Positions 13,454 to 21,152 are shown, counted from the first letter of the stretch. The stretch is DNA of 34,104 bases from an uncultured Bacteroides sp. (GCA_900546645.1 URDR01000026.1:1-34104); one strand, 5' to 3'. Notes: generated by a model from the sequence alone, not told the origin. A program made the numbers and translations.

Positions 13454-13750
13454 TTATTCAAACAATACTTTAATGCCGCATGAACTCGCCACGTCAAGTT
13501 CCAGCTTCGCGCCTTTACTCAGTTCCCAGTCCTTCAGCATATAGATATACTCACAATCCAGAAGCAGGGCGATATCCGCCCGCATGTGCTCTCTCCAATG
13601 GGCCTCATCCGGCAGCCCGTTCTTAAAAGGATTGACCGGGGAAAAGCCCATATTTCTCAAATTCTGTTCCGCATTGGCAAACGCACCCTTGCGCTCGTCA
13701 ATGTTATAGTGGGCTATTGCCCCGCTGATGTAAACCTTGTCTTTTTCCAT
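13454..13750 (-). CDS. DUF4406 protein (nucleoside deoxyribosyltransferase-like)
   Basis: This 98-residue protein starts at the ATG at 13750 (MEKDKVYISGAI). The opening VYISGAIA strand-loop, the VNPF segment and the C-terminal DCEYIYMLKDWELSKGAKLE match DUF4406, a Rossmann-like family related to nucleoside 2-deoxyribosyltransferases. It may salvage or alter nucleotides during phage replication. It starts one base after the RecA-like ATPase gene. Whether it is catalytic is unknown. Confidence 0.75.
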   Translation of the reverse strand: MEKDKVYISGAIAHYNIDERKGAFANAEQNLRNMGFSPVNPFKNGLPDEAHWREHMRADIALLLDCEYIYMLKDWELSKGAKLELDVASSCGIKVLFE

Positions 13751-13751
13751 A

Positions 13752-14372
13752 TCACAAATTATTACTCGTTTGAATGATTCCTTCTTCCCACACCACATAA
13801 TAGCTGCCGGCCTCACCGATGGCACGGCCTTGACAATATGCCTTATAACCGACCACCCGGATCTTCATGTCGCAGATATAACGCAAACGGATCGCACCGC
13901 CTCCCATCGGCTGGCTCTTCTTTTCCTGGCTGATCCAGATGAAGCACTTTTTCGGGAAACGCTTCATCAAGGCTACCGCATCCGGATACTCCCATTCCGA
14001 CACCTGATACGAATCCACGATGATAAACTTCGGGGACTTCGGCCTCTTCAATCGGTCTATCAGTTCCTCATAGGTCTCGTCCACAACCACACGGAACTTG
14101 CCTTGCACCTCGTTCATCTTCAAATATTCCATACGGCGTTGGAATGTCTGGTTCACGCCCTCTTCATAACTCAAGTACAACACAAGGCCGTATTTGCACA
14201 GTTCCTTGCTAAGCTGCATCACAAAGCTGCTCTTTCCGCTGGCACTGGCACCGCTGATGAACCAGGAGGCATTCTCCGCAGGGAACCCGAAAGGCTTGTT
14301 CCATTTCTCACCCCACGGCAACGTCACCCATTTCTTGGCGGCTATGTCTTTCGGACTATATGCTCGTTTCAT
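13752..14372 (-). CDS. RecA-like P-loop ATPase
   Basis: This 206-residue protein has Walker A GASASGKSS (41-49), Walker B KFIIVDS (115-121) and a sensor-like FIWISQEKK (145-153), a minimal RecA/RadA/DnaB-fold core with no extra domains. It probably acts on phage DNA during transposition-replication, for example strand annealing or helicase loading. It overlaps the upstream gene by 4 bp and abuts DUF4406. Confidence 0.75.
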   Translation of the reverse strand: MKRAYSPKDIAAKKWVTLPWGEKWNKPFGFPAENASWFISGASASGKSSFVMQLSKELCKYGLVLYLSYEEGVNQTFQRRMEYLKMNEVQGKFRVVVDETYEELIDRLKRPKSPKFIIVDSYQVSEWEYPDAVALMKRFPKKCFIWISQEKKSQPMGGGAIRLRYICDMKIRVVGYKAYCQGRAIGEAGSYYVVWEEGIIQTSNNL

Positions 14373-14596
14373 GGCTCTTTTTCTATTGATTCAATCCTAT
14401 ATTTCAGAAACCCTTTGATGATATGCGGAGGATGGTGTATCGGGCAGAATTGCCCTACGTGAAGCCTCCAATACGGGACATAAGCATCTTTCCATATTTC
14501 ATTTTGAAATGGTCCGGCTTCCTCCACAAGACCACCTTCATTTACTTTGAGCCATAACAGGTCTTGGCCTTTGTCCTCTAAAACTATCTTAACCAT
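14369..14596 (-). CDS. hypothetical phage protein
   Basis: This 75-residue protein lies between the MuB-like and RecA-like genes, with a 3-bp gap upstream and 4-bp overlap downstream. It starts MVKIVLEDKGQDLLWL and carries a His-rich FCPIHHPPHII segment that could bind metal. No family is recognised. Confidence 0.5.
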   Translation of the reverse strand: MVKIVLEDKGQDLLWLKVNEGGLVEEAGPFQNEIWKDAYVPYWRLHVGQFCPIHHPPHIIKGFLKYRIESIEKEP

Positions 14597-14599
14597 TTC

Positions 14600-15472
14600 C
14601 TATGCCATTTTAAGTTTCTCTATCTCGGTATATACTCGCCTCAGACCTCCACGTGTCTTGCGTACAATCTGCGCTATATCCGCACCTGCCGGGGCATTTA
14701 CTTTAGCCACCGTCCGAGCTTGGGCATTCAAAAACGCCTCACGCTCCTTGCCGTCATCAGGTGTCACCTTGCTGTAACGGTCTCCATAACGGCTCAACAT
14801 CTCGGTATAGCCCACTTTCTTACATTCTATCGAACGGTTGATCTTTTCTTTCAAACCATCCGCACCCATCATATACCAGGCACAACTGCGTTCGGTGGCA
14901 TTCCACAAAGCCTTCAGCTCAAGGAACGCCTCATACTGCAAATCCCCGGCCTCGTCCAAAATAATAAGCGGATTCTCAATGGAACGGAGGTAATAAGTCA
15001 AATCCTCGTATACATCGCTATATTTACCTTTGGCATCCACTCCGAACTCCGCAGCTATCTTACGCACCAGCTTCAGCTTGGTCTTCACCTGCGAGCAGTC
15101 GATATACACGGCATTCTTGTGGTTCTGCACATAATACCTTGCGGTAAAAGTCTTTCCGATGTTTGGAATGTCGCATAGGATAGCCGACAGGCTCGACTGC
15201 TGGGAGAACTCCAGCTGGGCGGTTATATACTCGAACGTGGCGGTCTTGGCAACCTTCCACTCCATATCGGCACGGAGGCCCACACCCAAACGACGGGCTA
15301 TACTTATCCAGTTGGCATCACTAAGGGCTTTATCCGTCTGTCCGTTCTTAATGGCACTGTACACCGATGTGCTGATGCCAAGGGAGGCGGCATGTTTCGC
15401 GTCACTCGGATAGTTCGCACGGTTGGCAGCTATCGCTCCCAAAATCTTCTGTTTTTGCGCTTCTGTAATCAT
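14600..15472 (-). CDS. MuB-like transposition ATPase
   Basis: This 290-residue protein has an N-terminal HTH/regulatory part (to about 75) and an AAA ATPase domain. Walker A is DIPNIGKTFT (101-110), which lacks the usual first Gly, and Walker B is LIILDEA (169-175). A C-terminal helical region (GGLRRVYTEIEKLK) matches the MuB/IstB-type end. MuB binds target DNA, delivers it to the transposase and gives target immunity. It lies directly downstream of the transposase gene, as in Mu. Confidence 0.85.
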   Translation of the reverse strand: MITEAQKQKILGAIAANRANYPSDAKHAASLGISTSVYSAIKNGQTDKALSDANWISIARRLGVGLRADMEWKVAKTATFEYITAQLEFSQQSSLSAILCDIPNIGKTFTARYYVQNHKNAVYIDCSQVKTKLKLVRKIAAEFGVDAKGKYSDVYEDLTYYLRSIENPLIILDEAGDLQYEAFLELKALWNATERSCAWYMMGADGLKEKINRSIECKKVGYTEMLSRYGDRYSKVTPDDGKEREAFLNAQARTVAKVNAPAGADIAQIVRKTRGGLRRVYTEIEKLKMA

Positions 15473-15510
15473 AATTCAAACGCTGTTATAATGTTATTCT
15501 AATCGTATTC

Positions 15511-17523
15511 TTACATATCTCCAATAGCCATTGCCGCCATATTGGTCGGCTGCCATTCGTAAGCTTCATCGGGTTCTTCAGGAACAGGTGCCGTAGGTAA
15601 TACAAGGCTTTCCGTTTCCTCATCTTCTTCCTCACGTTGGACCGGTGCCACACCTACCTGACCGATAGCGTTATCACGTACCCATTTGTCAAAGTGACTC
15701 ATTATCTTTGCCTGTTCCGTATAAGCTGCCTTATCTTCTTCGGTCTGTTCCGCCATTACACGGCTATAAGTCACAACCGGGCGCACCTTGTCGATATAGC
15801 GGTCATTCTGATACAGGAACACATCGGTCGGTTTGCCTTCCTCATCCGGCAAATAGAAAGCCGTCACCTTGCGGTTATTAGGCTCCAACTTCTCAAGAAC
15901 CTCCGGACCACTCAGCCACCAGTCAGCGTACGCCACACGTACCGTACTGTTCCGTCTTACGCTTGTTTCCACCCTCTCGCCGATATAACGGCTCAGGGTC
16001 AGTTTGTCAAGCGGGCGCAGAGTCGGGTTGATCCTCGCCACAAGCACATCCCAGCGGGTCATACCCGGATATTTCTTCTGGTTGGGGTGCAGCGTGTTGT
16101 TCCACTCCGCACAGTCCCGGCGGTCATCGGCCACAAGTTCCTCAAACGTATAATATTTCCGATCCTCGTAAGTATGGTTCCCACTGTCGCTGATTTTCTT
16201 CTGATCCACACGCCGTGCCCCTTTACCGTACCAACGACCCACCCCTTCATGGTTCTTATGGGCGATAGTTGTCTTGAATGCGCCGTTCAACGGTTCGGCA
16301 TATTTGTCCTGAGAGTTCAACGGTGCACAAAAGCGCACAAACTTGAACACCTCACCGGCTTTCAGGAAGCCCTCCTTGTACTTGCTCATCAAATGCTGCT
16401 CCACCTCGATACCGGCAGGCATCCCCCACCCGTTACGCTCAATCAGGCGGAACATATCCCGGAAACAGGCAACCACAAGGGCTTCGTCTTTATCACGGCC
16501 GTAAGCAAGCCCCACACGGCACTGGCTCACCATATCGTAGGCATAATAAGCATGTACGTATTCACCACCCTTCATGCGACGCGGAAGATCCACGTCATCC
16601 ATCGTAATCTGGGACAAGGAGAACTCTCCACTGTGGCGGTGCATGTGTGGCATTTGCTCGTGGTAGAATTCCGACCACCCACGACGCTTTTTCTCTATGA
16701 GTACCTGGTTGGCCGGCTTGTTCAAGATGTTGCGAATGGTACTTTCGCTCAGTTCTTTCGGATCACCGTTCTTATCCGTAAAATCGTTATGGTTGAATAT
16801 TTCCCCGGTTTCCAAATCCCATACCTCCAACTCACCACACACAAAGGAGATATACATCTCGTGTACGTCACTGCCATAAGGCTGGTTCGGCAGCACCGTG
16901 ATGCTCAGCACGAGACGCTCGGTCTTGTAATCCACTTTCCTCGCGCACTGGTTACCGAACTTTCCACTGATAAGGCACTCATAACCGTACTGCTTGTACT
17001 CGTTCACCTTCTTTCGGAAACGCAAGGTACTCGCCGGCAGATCATGCCCGAACTCTTCGCGCAGCGTCTCAATGGTAGTAGCCATCATGCTCCAATCATA
17101 CTTCTCTCCCATTAACTTTCGATAATCACGACTACGATTGTACAACTTGATACAAGTATTCAGTACTGAAGCATTTATCGCATACTTTCTGGCAAGCTCG
17201 TCAGAAGCCTTATCGCTGGACTGCCGGGCAGCCCAATCCATAAAGAAAGCGACGGCAGCCTGATCAAGCTCGTAATTCGATATTATCCAGCCACGCAAAA
17301 GCACGGCATTGCCACCAGGATATTTCTCCTCGACTTTTTCTTTGTAAGAGGTAGGCAGACTATCAATAACAATCAAAGCTCCATTTCCTTTCGCTCCACC
17401 ACCACGACGTGCTACCTTTATCCGGCCACTGGATGCCATATACTTGTAATTCGGAACAGTCATTATTCCGCCATCAACAAGTTCACGAAACGATATGCAA
17501 AGTTTGTTATCGAAAAATTCCAT
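15511..17523 (-). CDS. MuA-like DDE transposase
   Basis: This 670-residue protein starts at the ATG at 17523, chosen over a GTG two codons upstream because GGAGG lies 7 bases before it. The N-terminal region holds DNA-binding domains (SFRELVDGGIMTVPNYKYM, then a Mu-type HTH region). The RNase H catalytic core has DDVDLP (309-314), an acidic block GIEVEQHL (371-378) and AEPLNGAFK (409-417, catalytic Glu410). The second acidic residue appears to be Glu, not the usual Asp. A Mu-type C-terminal domain and an acidic tail follow. It catalyses replicative transposition and integration. Confidence 0.92.
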   Translation of the reverse strand: MEFFDNKLCISFRELVDGGIMTVPNYKYMASSGRIKVARRGGGAKGNGALIVIDSLPTSYKEKVEEKYPGGNAVLLRGWIISNYELDQAAVAFFMDWAARQSSDKASDELARKYAINASVLNTCIKLYNRSRDYRKLMGEKYDWSMMATTIETLREEFGHDLPASTLRFRKKVNEYKQYGYECLISGKFGNQCARKVDYKTERLVLSITVLPNQPYGSDVHEMYISFVCGELEVWDLETGEIFNHNDFTDKNGDPKELSESTIRNILNKPANQVLIEKKRRGWSEFYHEQMPHMHRHSGEFSLSQITMDDVDLPRRMKGGEYVHAYYAYDMVSQCRVGLAYGRDKDEALVVACFRDMFRLIERNGWGMPAGIEVEQHLMSKYKEGFLKAGEVFKFVRFCAPLNSQDKYAEPLNGAFKTTIAHKNHEGVGRWYGKGARRVDQKKISDSGNHTYEDRKYYTFEELVADDRRDCAEWNNTLHPNQKKYPGMTRWDVLVARINPTLRPLDKLTLSRYIGERVETSVRRNSTVRVAYADWWLSGPEVLEKLEPNNRKVTAFYLPDEEGKPTDVFLYQNDRYIDKVRPVVTYSRVMAEQTEEDKAAYTEQAKIMSHFDKWVRDNAIGQVGVAPVQREEEDEETESLVLPTAPVPEEPDEAYEWQPTNMAAMAIGDM

Positions 17524-17535
17524 ACTCACACCTCC

Positions 17536-17898
17536 TTATTTCAATGCGGCCGCAAAATTTTGGATGCTGTCTATATTGGAAAATGTCACATTATCATAAT
17601 GTCTCACCTCTTCCCCTTTATAAGTCACCACACCCGTGCTGTCGTTTTTACTGATCTCTAACAATGCGCCGTTCGGAAAATATTGGCGTATCACGTTATC
17701 ATGGTCGTGTAGTGTCTCCATAACCGGAGCCACCGCCATTACAATACCACCACGCTCACGGGCGGCCTTCTGGATCCTACGGATGGTATCCGTATCCTGT
17801 TCAAAACGCAGGGCTTTCCAAACCGTCACGCTGCTTACGTTGAAAGCCTTGGCCAAAAACTGGCGATCCTCACTTGTTACATGAATATACTTCTTCAT
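17536..17898 (-). CDS. Ner-like DNA-binding regulator upstream of transposase
   Basis: This 120-residue protein has an N-terminal helix-turn-helix at about 8-45 (DRQFLAKAFNVSSVTVWKAL, then TIRRIQKAARERGG) that resembles LacI/Ner-type HTHs. Position immediately upstream of the transposase (12-bp gap) matches ner of Mu, which damps early transcription. The C-terminal half is unassigned, with beta-like segments. Confidence 0.6.
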   Translation of the reverse strand: MKKYIHVTSEDRQFLAKAFNVSSVTVWKALRFEQDTDTIRRIQKAARERGGIVMAVAPVMETLHDHDNVIRQYFPNGALLEISKNDSTGVVTYKGEEVRHYDNVTFSNIDSIQNFAAALK

Positions 17899-17960
17899 AT
17901 CTCACTTGATTTTAATATCCTAATTCGTTATATTTGTTGCGTTTAAAAAAAATAACCGAC

Positions 17961-18338
17961 TTATGCCTCAAAATCCGACATCACTGCCTTTCTTGGTATC
18001 TTACGCTGATACTCTCTCATCAGCGAAGAGCAGACCTCTAATCCAAACAGCCCTGACAGCGATTGCATCTCTTCAAGAAATTGACTGCGTGTGTATCGAC
18101 AACATAACGCTACCTGACGATATTGCAGAAGCCGGCGCTCGACTTGGAGCATACACGACAGCTGATCTTGTCTGGTTCCACTTCTCAAAGCATTCACTAA
18201 TGACGCAAAAGGTGTTCGAGAAAGCCGTTCGCGGACTCTTTGCTCATAGTCAGTTGGGAAGCCCGGTATGGGTGTTTCTTCTGCCGGAGAAATACCGACA
18301 TCTTTACCCTTCTCCGTGGAATTGATTGTTCTTTTCAT
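17961..18338 (-). CDS. hypothetical early phage protein
   Basis: This 125-residue, Arg-rich, helical protein contains YEQRVRERLSRTPF and CMLQVERRLLQYRQ. No family is recognised. The opposite strand over the same span is also open for 120 codons and has a promoter-like sequence before it, but the minus-strand frame fits the operon and has a more natural composition. It starts 22 bp after the tRNA-like sequence. Confidence 0.55.
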   Translation of the reverse strand: MKRTINSTEKGKDVGISPAEETPIPGFPTDYEQRVRERLSRTPFASLVNALRSGTRQDQLSCMLQVERRLLQYRQVALCCRYTRSQFLEEMQSLSGLFGLEVCSSLMREYQRKIPRKAVMSDFEA

Positions 18339-18360
18339 AAGTCACTCATTTTAGTGTCTA

Positions 18361-18450
18361 TATCTGAGGGAGTCCAGGGAATCGAACCCTGGCGCAAGAA
18401 CCATACACTCCCGTGTGTCTTTCCACACCGCCACCCGTCTCTTGACGCCT
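18361..18450 (-). tRNA. tRNA-like element (acceptor/T-arm only; possible degenerate tRNA)
   Basis: On the minus strand a canonical T-arm, CAGGG-TTCGATT-CCCTG, is followed by GACTCCC. Only 14 nt before the T-arm lies GGGAGTG, which pairs six of seven bases with GACTCCC as an acceptor-like stem. There is no room for D and anticodon arms between them. Upstream a separate GTGT-GGAAAG-ACAC hairpin lies where a D-arm might be. Either a decayed phage tRNA or a small tRNA mimic; no anticodon can be assigned. Confidence 0.35.
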
Positions 18451-18476
18451 TCCGGGTTGTCACGCTCGGTTTTCCG

Positions 18477-18887
18477 TTATCCTTCAACACTTTCACCTTT
18501 CTCTATAACTTCAAGAAGCATTATAAACTTCTCACGTACAGACTGCTTCATCTCCAGTTCTAATGTATGCGCCAGATTTGAAGCTGCACTGGTACTGTTC
18601 CTGCGAATGCTTCCGGAAAGAAGACTGTCAGTCAAACTGCTTATCTTGTTTTCTATAAACAACTTTGCTTCCTCATGACTGCCAACGGATAAAACCGTTT
18701 TCAAAGCGCGGTAACAAGCAAGCTCTCGTTGTGTTTTGTACATCTCTTCAGCATACCAGCAAAAGAAGTGTTCATAGTCCTCGTTCATCTCTTTGGTGTA
18801 CTTGTCAGCTTGTTGTACCAAAGCGTCTATATGGTTCTTCACAAAACTGAATACAAAATCCCAGCAATCCATTTTCTTATTTTCCAT
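18477..18887 (-). CDS. hypothetical early phage protein
   Basis: This 136-residue, mostly helical, charged protein (MENKKMDCWDFVFSFVKN; later EEAKLFIENKISSLTDSL) has no recognised domain. It lies 8 bp after the first gene of the early operon. Confidence 0.55.
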   Translation of the reverse strand: MENKKMDCWDFVFSFVKNHIDALVQQADKYTKEMNEDYEHFFCWYAEEMYKTQRELACYRALKTVLSVGSHEEAKLFIENKISSLTDSLLSGSIRRNSTSAASNLAHTLELEMKQSVREKFIMLLEVIEKGESVEG

Positions 18888-18895
18888 AATCTCAC

Positions 18896-19102
18896 TTATT
18901 TAAATTCGTTTATAATCGGTTTCAAACTCACGCCGTAGCAGCTCATCAAGCGCCGAATAAGATTCTTTACATAAAAATCAGGTGCGGAAAACACAATCCC
19001 GGTCTCTTCAGTGTATCTGAAACTGATACCGTCCATCATCAACACGTAAGCTACTTTGTGCTTCACGCTTTGTGTCTGCCATTCTTTGATTTCTTCGTTC
19101 AT
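18896..19102 (-). CDS. first small gene of the early operon
   Basis: This 68-residue protein starts ~80 bp downstream of the early promoter (19180-19210). It begins MNEEIKEWQTQ and has alternating strands and helices (YVLMMDGISFRYTEETG). No family is recognised. As the first gene after the repressor-controlled promoter it may be a regulator or anti-host factor, which is positional inference. Confidence 0.55.
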   Translation of the reverse strand: MNEEIKEWQTQSVKHKVAYVLMMDGISFRYTEETGIVFSAPDFYVKNLIRRLMSCYGVSLKPIINEFK

Positions 19103-19179
19103 TTTCTTTAAGTGCTAAAATTCGTTATTCTCGACCCTTTTCTGTATCTTTGGCCGCTCGTTAATTTCTTAACTCGATG

Positions 19180-19210
19180 CAAATATAATACGCATTTGCG
19201 AATAAACAAA
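19180..19210 (-). promoter_or_regulatory. early promoter Pe of the phage
   Basis: On the minus strand, TTTG (19210-19207) is followed by 19 bases and TATATTTG (19187-19180), both perfect consensus elements. It drives the transposase operon. The operator CGCATTTGCGAA (19191-19202) lies exactly between -33 and -7, so repressor binding would block polymerase. Confidence 0.8.
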
Positions 19211-19242
19211 GTTTTAAGAGTTAAATTATTCGCATTTGCGAA
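19191..19242. promoter_or_regulatory. repressor operators O1 and O2
   Basis: TTCGCA-TT-TGCGAA is a perfect dyad at 19229-19242 (O2). A near copy, CGCATTTGCGAA, is at 19191-19202 (O1). O1 sits inside the early promoter and O2 just before the repressor start, allowing both repression of early genes and autoregulation. A third copy, TGCGCAAATGCGAA, lies inside the repressor gene at 19413-19426. Confidence 0.7.
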
Positions 19243-19253
19243 AAATAAATTCA

Positions 19254-19679
19254 ATGATGAGTATAAACGAACGTTTAAAGACCATTATCGAAGAACAATA
19301 TAATGGCAATAAAAGAGCCTTTTCTATGGCGATAGGAGTAACACCTACTGTCATTGAAAATGTAGTTGGTAGCCGTCAAGGAAAGCCTTCATTTGATGTA
19401 CTTGAAAAAATATGCGCAAATGCGAACATTTCACCTGATTGGTTATTAATGAATAGGGGAAAGATGCTTTACACATCCCCACAAGACAGTTCTGTTACCA
19501 CCAAAAGCCAGGTAGCTTCTGCCAATTTATCTCCAGATATGCTCACAGAGCTTCTCAACCGTATCACAGAACAAGCAGCTGAAATAGGCCGTCTCAAAGA
19601 ACAAATTCGCCAAATGAATCTTGAAAAAGGGAAACCTGCATCGGATGCGTACACTTCTGGGAATGCAAATGTAGGGTAG
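19254..19679 (+). CDS. phage repressor, HTH-XRE type
   Basis: This 141-residue protein has its start set at the ATG at 19254 (MMSINERLKT); an earlier TTG lies inside operator O2. Residues ~5-65 form an XRE-type HTH (NKRAFSMAIGVTPTVIENVV, then PSFDVLEKICANANIS, ending WLLMNRG), the arrangement of Bacteroides phage repressors. A C-terminal coiled coil (LLNRITEQAAEIGRLKEQIRQM) could mediate oligomerisation. There is no peptidase domain, so induction would not be by RecA autocleavage. It is transcribed away from the early operon, towards the phage end, like the Mu c gene. Confidence 0.82.
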   Translation: MMSINERLKTIIEEQYNGNKRAFSMAIGVTPTVIENVVGSRQGKPSFDVLEKICANANISPDWLLMNRGKMLYTSPQDSSVTTKSQVASANLSPDMLTELLNRITEQAAEIGRLKEQIRQMNLEKGKPASDAYTSGNANVG

Positions 19680-20147
19680 AGCGTACTTTTACCATCCGGA
19701 GAACATGAAACGTTACCCTGTGGGTACCCCCGATTATACCTTCAGACTCCCCTCTCTCGGTATTCCCCCTCCATCCACCCCATATAATCGCCCCAAAAGG
19801 ACTGATAATCCGTTATATAATAATGTATACTTTTTATAGGTGATGGTTTTTAGGGTGGGTGTATCAAGGCATATTTTACACCTATCATTCAAAAAACCAT
19901 ATTTTACCATACTTCCAACTACCCCCTCTCAAAACCGTGTTTACTAACCCCAGTTCTTATAAAAACTAACCCCACTTTCTAACCCCAGTACTATCCCCAC
20001 CTCCAAAATTGCCACTCCAAGTGTTAGGACAATCATCACTTCACTCGCCACTTTGAGACACAAAAAAGGAGACCATAAGTCTCCTCTACAAGAATAACTG
20101 CCGAATGGTGATTTTCTTTCGTTCTAATGCCATTCTAATCTATTCAC
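19680..20147. other. non-coding region between repressor and phage-end gene, with repeats
   Basis: No gene is seen in these 468 bp. It holds an imperfect inverted repeat (ATGGTTTTT near 19851 against AAAAAACCAT near 19897, with GGTGTA/TACACC inside). It also has three direct copies of CTAACCCCA at 19944, 19966 and 19979. By position it corresponds to the Mu left-end region where transposase end sites and an enhancer lie, but no binding sites can be assigned. Confidence 0.5.
20067..20085 (-). terminator. terminator of the small gene at 20148
   Basis: AGGAGAC (20067-20073) pairs with GTCTCCT (20079-20085), loop CATAA. On the minus strand the stem runs into TTTTTTG. It lies 63 bp downstream of the gene's stop. 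Confidence 0.75.
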
Positions 20148-20378
20148 CTACTCTCCCCTCCTACTCCCTGAAATAAGCGTAGATTGCTTGATTATAGCCC
20201 TTTTAGTGCATACTGTACCATTACCGGACAGACCGGCATGTAACAAATAATTCTTGGTCGCACCCACCTGTTCTGCCGTCAAAACCGTATAAACAGCCGA
20301 AATACTACTAAAATACCAATCTCTTCGCTTTGTTCCGTCTATTCCGTGCGTCAAATGCACATGTATAACCTTTGCCAT
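20148..20378 (-). CDS. small conserved Bacteroides protein (MAKVIHVHL family)
   Basis: This 76-residue protein starts at the ATG at 20378 (MAKVIHVHLTHG), 20 bases after a perfect -7 element. WYFSSISAVYTVLTAEQVG and NYLLHAGLSGNGTVCTKRAI match a small protein pattern I recall from many Bacteroides elements; its function is unknown. It has its own promoter and terminator at the phage end, next to the attachment end, and so may be expressed in the lysogen like a moron gene. Confidence 0.65.
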   Translation of the reverse strand: MAKVIHVHLTHGIDGTKRRDWYFSSISAVYTVLTAEQVGATKNYLLHAGLSGNGTVCTKRAIIKQSTLISGSRRGE

Positions 20379-20397
20379 ATCAATATATTTTGCGGAG

Positions 20398-20405
20398 CAA
20401 ATATA
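20398..20405 (-). promoter_or_regulatory. -7 element for the gene at 20378
   Basis: TATATTTG on the minus strand is a perfect TAnnTTTG match, 19 bases before the start codon. No -33 match is seen at the usual distance. Confidence 0.5.
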
Positions 20406-20464
20406 CCAAATAATCATTATATGGAATATTTTAGAAACATATAATCCAAAACAAGGCATAAAAA

Positions 20465-20481
20465 AGCGGCATATAACCGCT
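20465..20481 (-). terminator. insulating terminator at the phage end
   Basis: AGCGG (20465-20469) pairs with CCGCT (20477-20481). On the minus strand the stem is followed by a T run (20464-20461 onward). It is upstream of all phage minus-strand genes, so it would stop host or element transcription (from parA) from entering the phage. Confidence 0.5.
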
Positions 20482-20504
20482 ATCTTCCTATCCTACTTAC
20501 ACAC

Positions 20505-20715
20505 CATGTAAACCTCATGTAAGCTCATTTAAAGCAATCGCCAAACCTATGCAGCCGAAACAGCCCTCCACGTAAACAGAAATTAAACCTGCGTAAACGT
20601 TTCGTTTTGCGGGAGTTCCTTCTATCTTTCCCCGTAACCTATTGTATTATAAAGCGATGTGTCGTTTTATTCAATATATCGTTTTATACGCTTCGTTCTG
20701 TGCCCCGTATCTCCA
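20505..20715. repeat. phage end with short phased repeats (transposase-site candidates)
   Basis: GTAAAC occurs at 20508, 20572 and 20593, and GTAAGC at 20519; spacings of 11, 21 and 64 bp are close to whole helical turns. TCGTTTT occurs at 20602, 20662 and 20679, the last two 17 bp apart. Such repeats near an end starting TG on the minus strand fit binding sites for a MuA-like transposase. Confidence 0.5.
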
Positions 20716-21152
20716 ACTACCTGACGAAGTCTGTCAAGAAAAAGCAGAAAACTGGCTGTGGAAGGAACGGTCACCAGATCATAGTGGAAAGGAACAACGA
20801 TAATATCTGAATTGACAAACATGGAGACCAGACCTTCCGCTTTCAAGCTTCCCGGTGAATCCATAAGCACCACATCAATCTCCGGATCATTATGCAACTT
20901 TTCAATCAGGGAGGTCATGGCCGTCTTGTCATCCGGTTCATAAGCCCATACTTCGTAAGGCACCTGTTCCTCTCCATATTTTTTAAGGTCTGTCTTACGG
21001 CACTTCATAATCGAGTGCTGGAAATCACAGTCGATTATTACCAGACGGACACCCTTCGTCACCAAGTAATTGGCAAAGGTCACACAAAGAGTTGTCTTTC
21101 CGACTCCTCCTTTCTGGTTGGCAAAGGTTACTATAACAGGGGTCTGTATCAT
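20667..21152 (-). pseudogene. parA: ParA family ATPase, truncated by prophage insertion
   Basis: The protein starts at the ATG at 21152 (MIQTPVIVTFANQKGG). It has the deviant Walker A KGGVGKTT, a second motif IIDCD and Walker B-like VVLMDSPG. Complete relatives are ~250 residues; this one is 161, of which the last 16 or so (from DTGHRTK) are encoded by phage-end DNA before a stop at 20667. In Bacteroides mobile elements such a ParA is next to the mobilization genes and may aid element maintenance. Loss of the C-terminal third probably inactivates it. Confidence 0.8.
20716..20720. other. putative 5-bp target duplication ACTAC
   Basis: Mu-like elements duplicate 5 bp on insertion. If the phage ends at the CA at 20714-20715, the adjacent ACTAC should recur at the other end of the prophage, left of the window. 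Confidence 0.4.

Larger units (their letters stand above)
1..20715 (-). mobile_element. Mu-like transposable prophage (partial; repressor-side end in window)
   Basis: The prophage is recognised from its MuA-like DDE transposase, MuB-like ATPase, terminase, DUF935 portal, MuF and gpG-like proteins, with a repressor transcribed towards the nearby end as in Mu. The proposed end is the CA at 20714-20715. Read on the minus strand, the phage begins TGGAGATACGGGG. This falls exactly where the host parA reading frame stops resembling ParA. The far end is outside the window, so the size is unknown. Gene content (DGR, Dam-like enzyme) resembles Bacteroides hankyphage-type phages, which is a recollection rather than a search result. 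Confidence 0.88.

Noticed and set aside
15637..17115. 492-codon plus-strand frame opposite the transposase
   Set aside because: It is antisense to an unmistakable DDE transposase and has His/Val-rich shadow composition, with no domain recognised.
17963..18325. 120-codon plus-strand frame with a promoter-like TTG-N20-TATATTTG upstream
   Set aside because: It is antisense to an early-operon gene with more natural composition and consistent spacing. The encoded sequence looks like a shadow frame. The promoter match alone is not enough.
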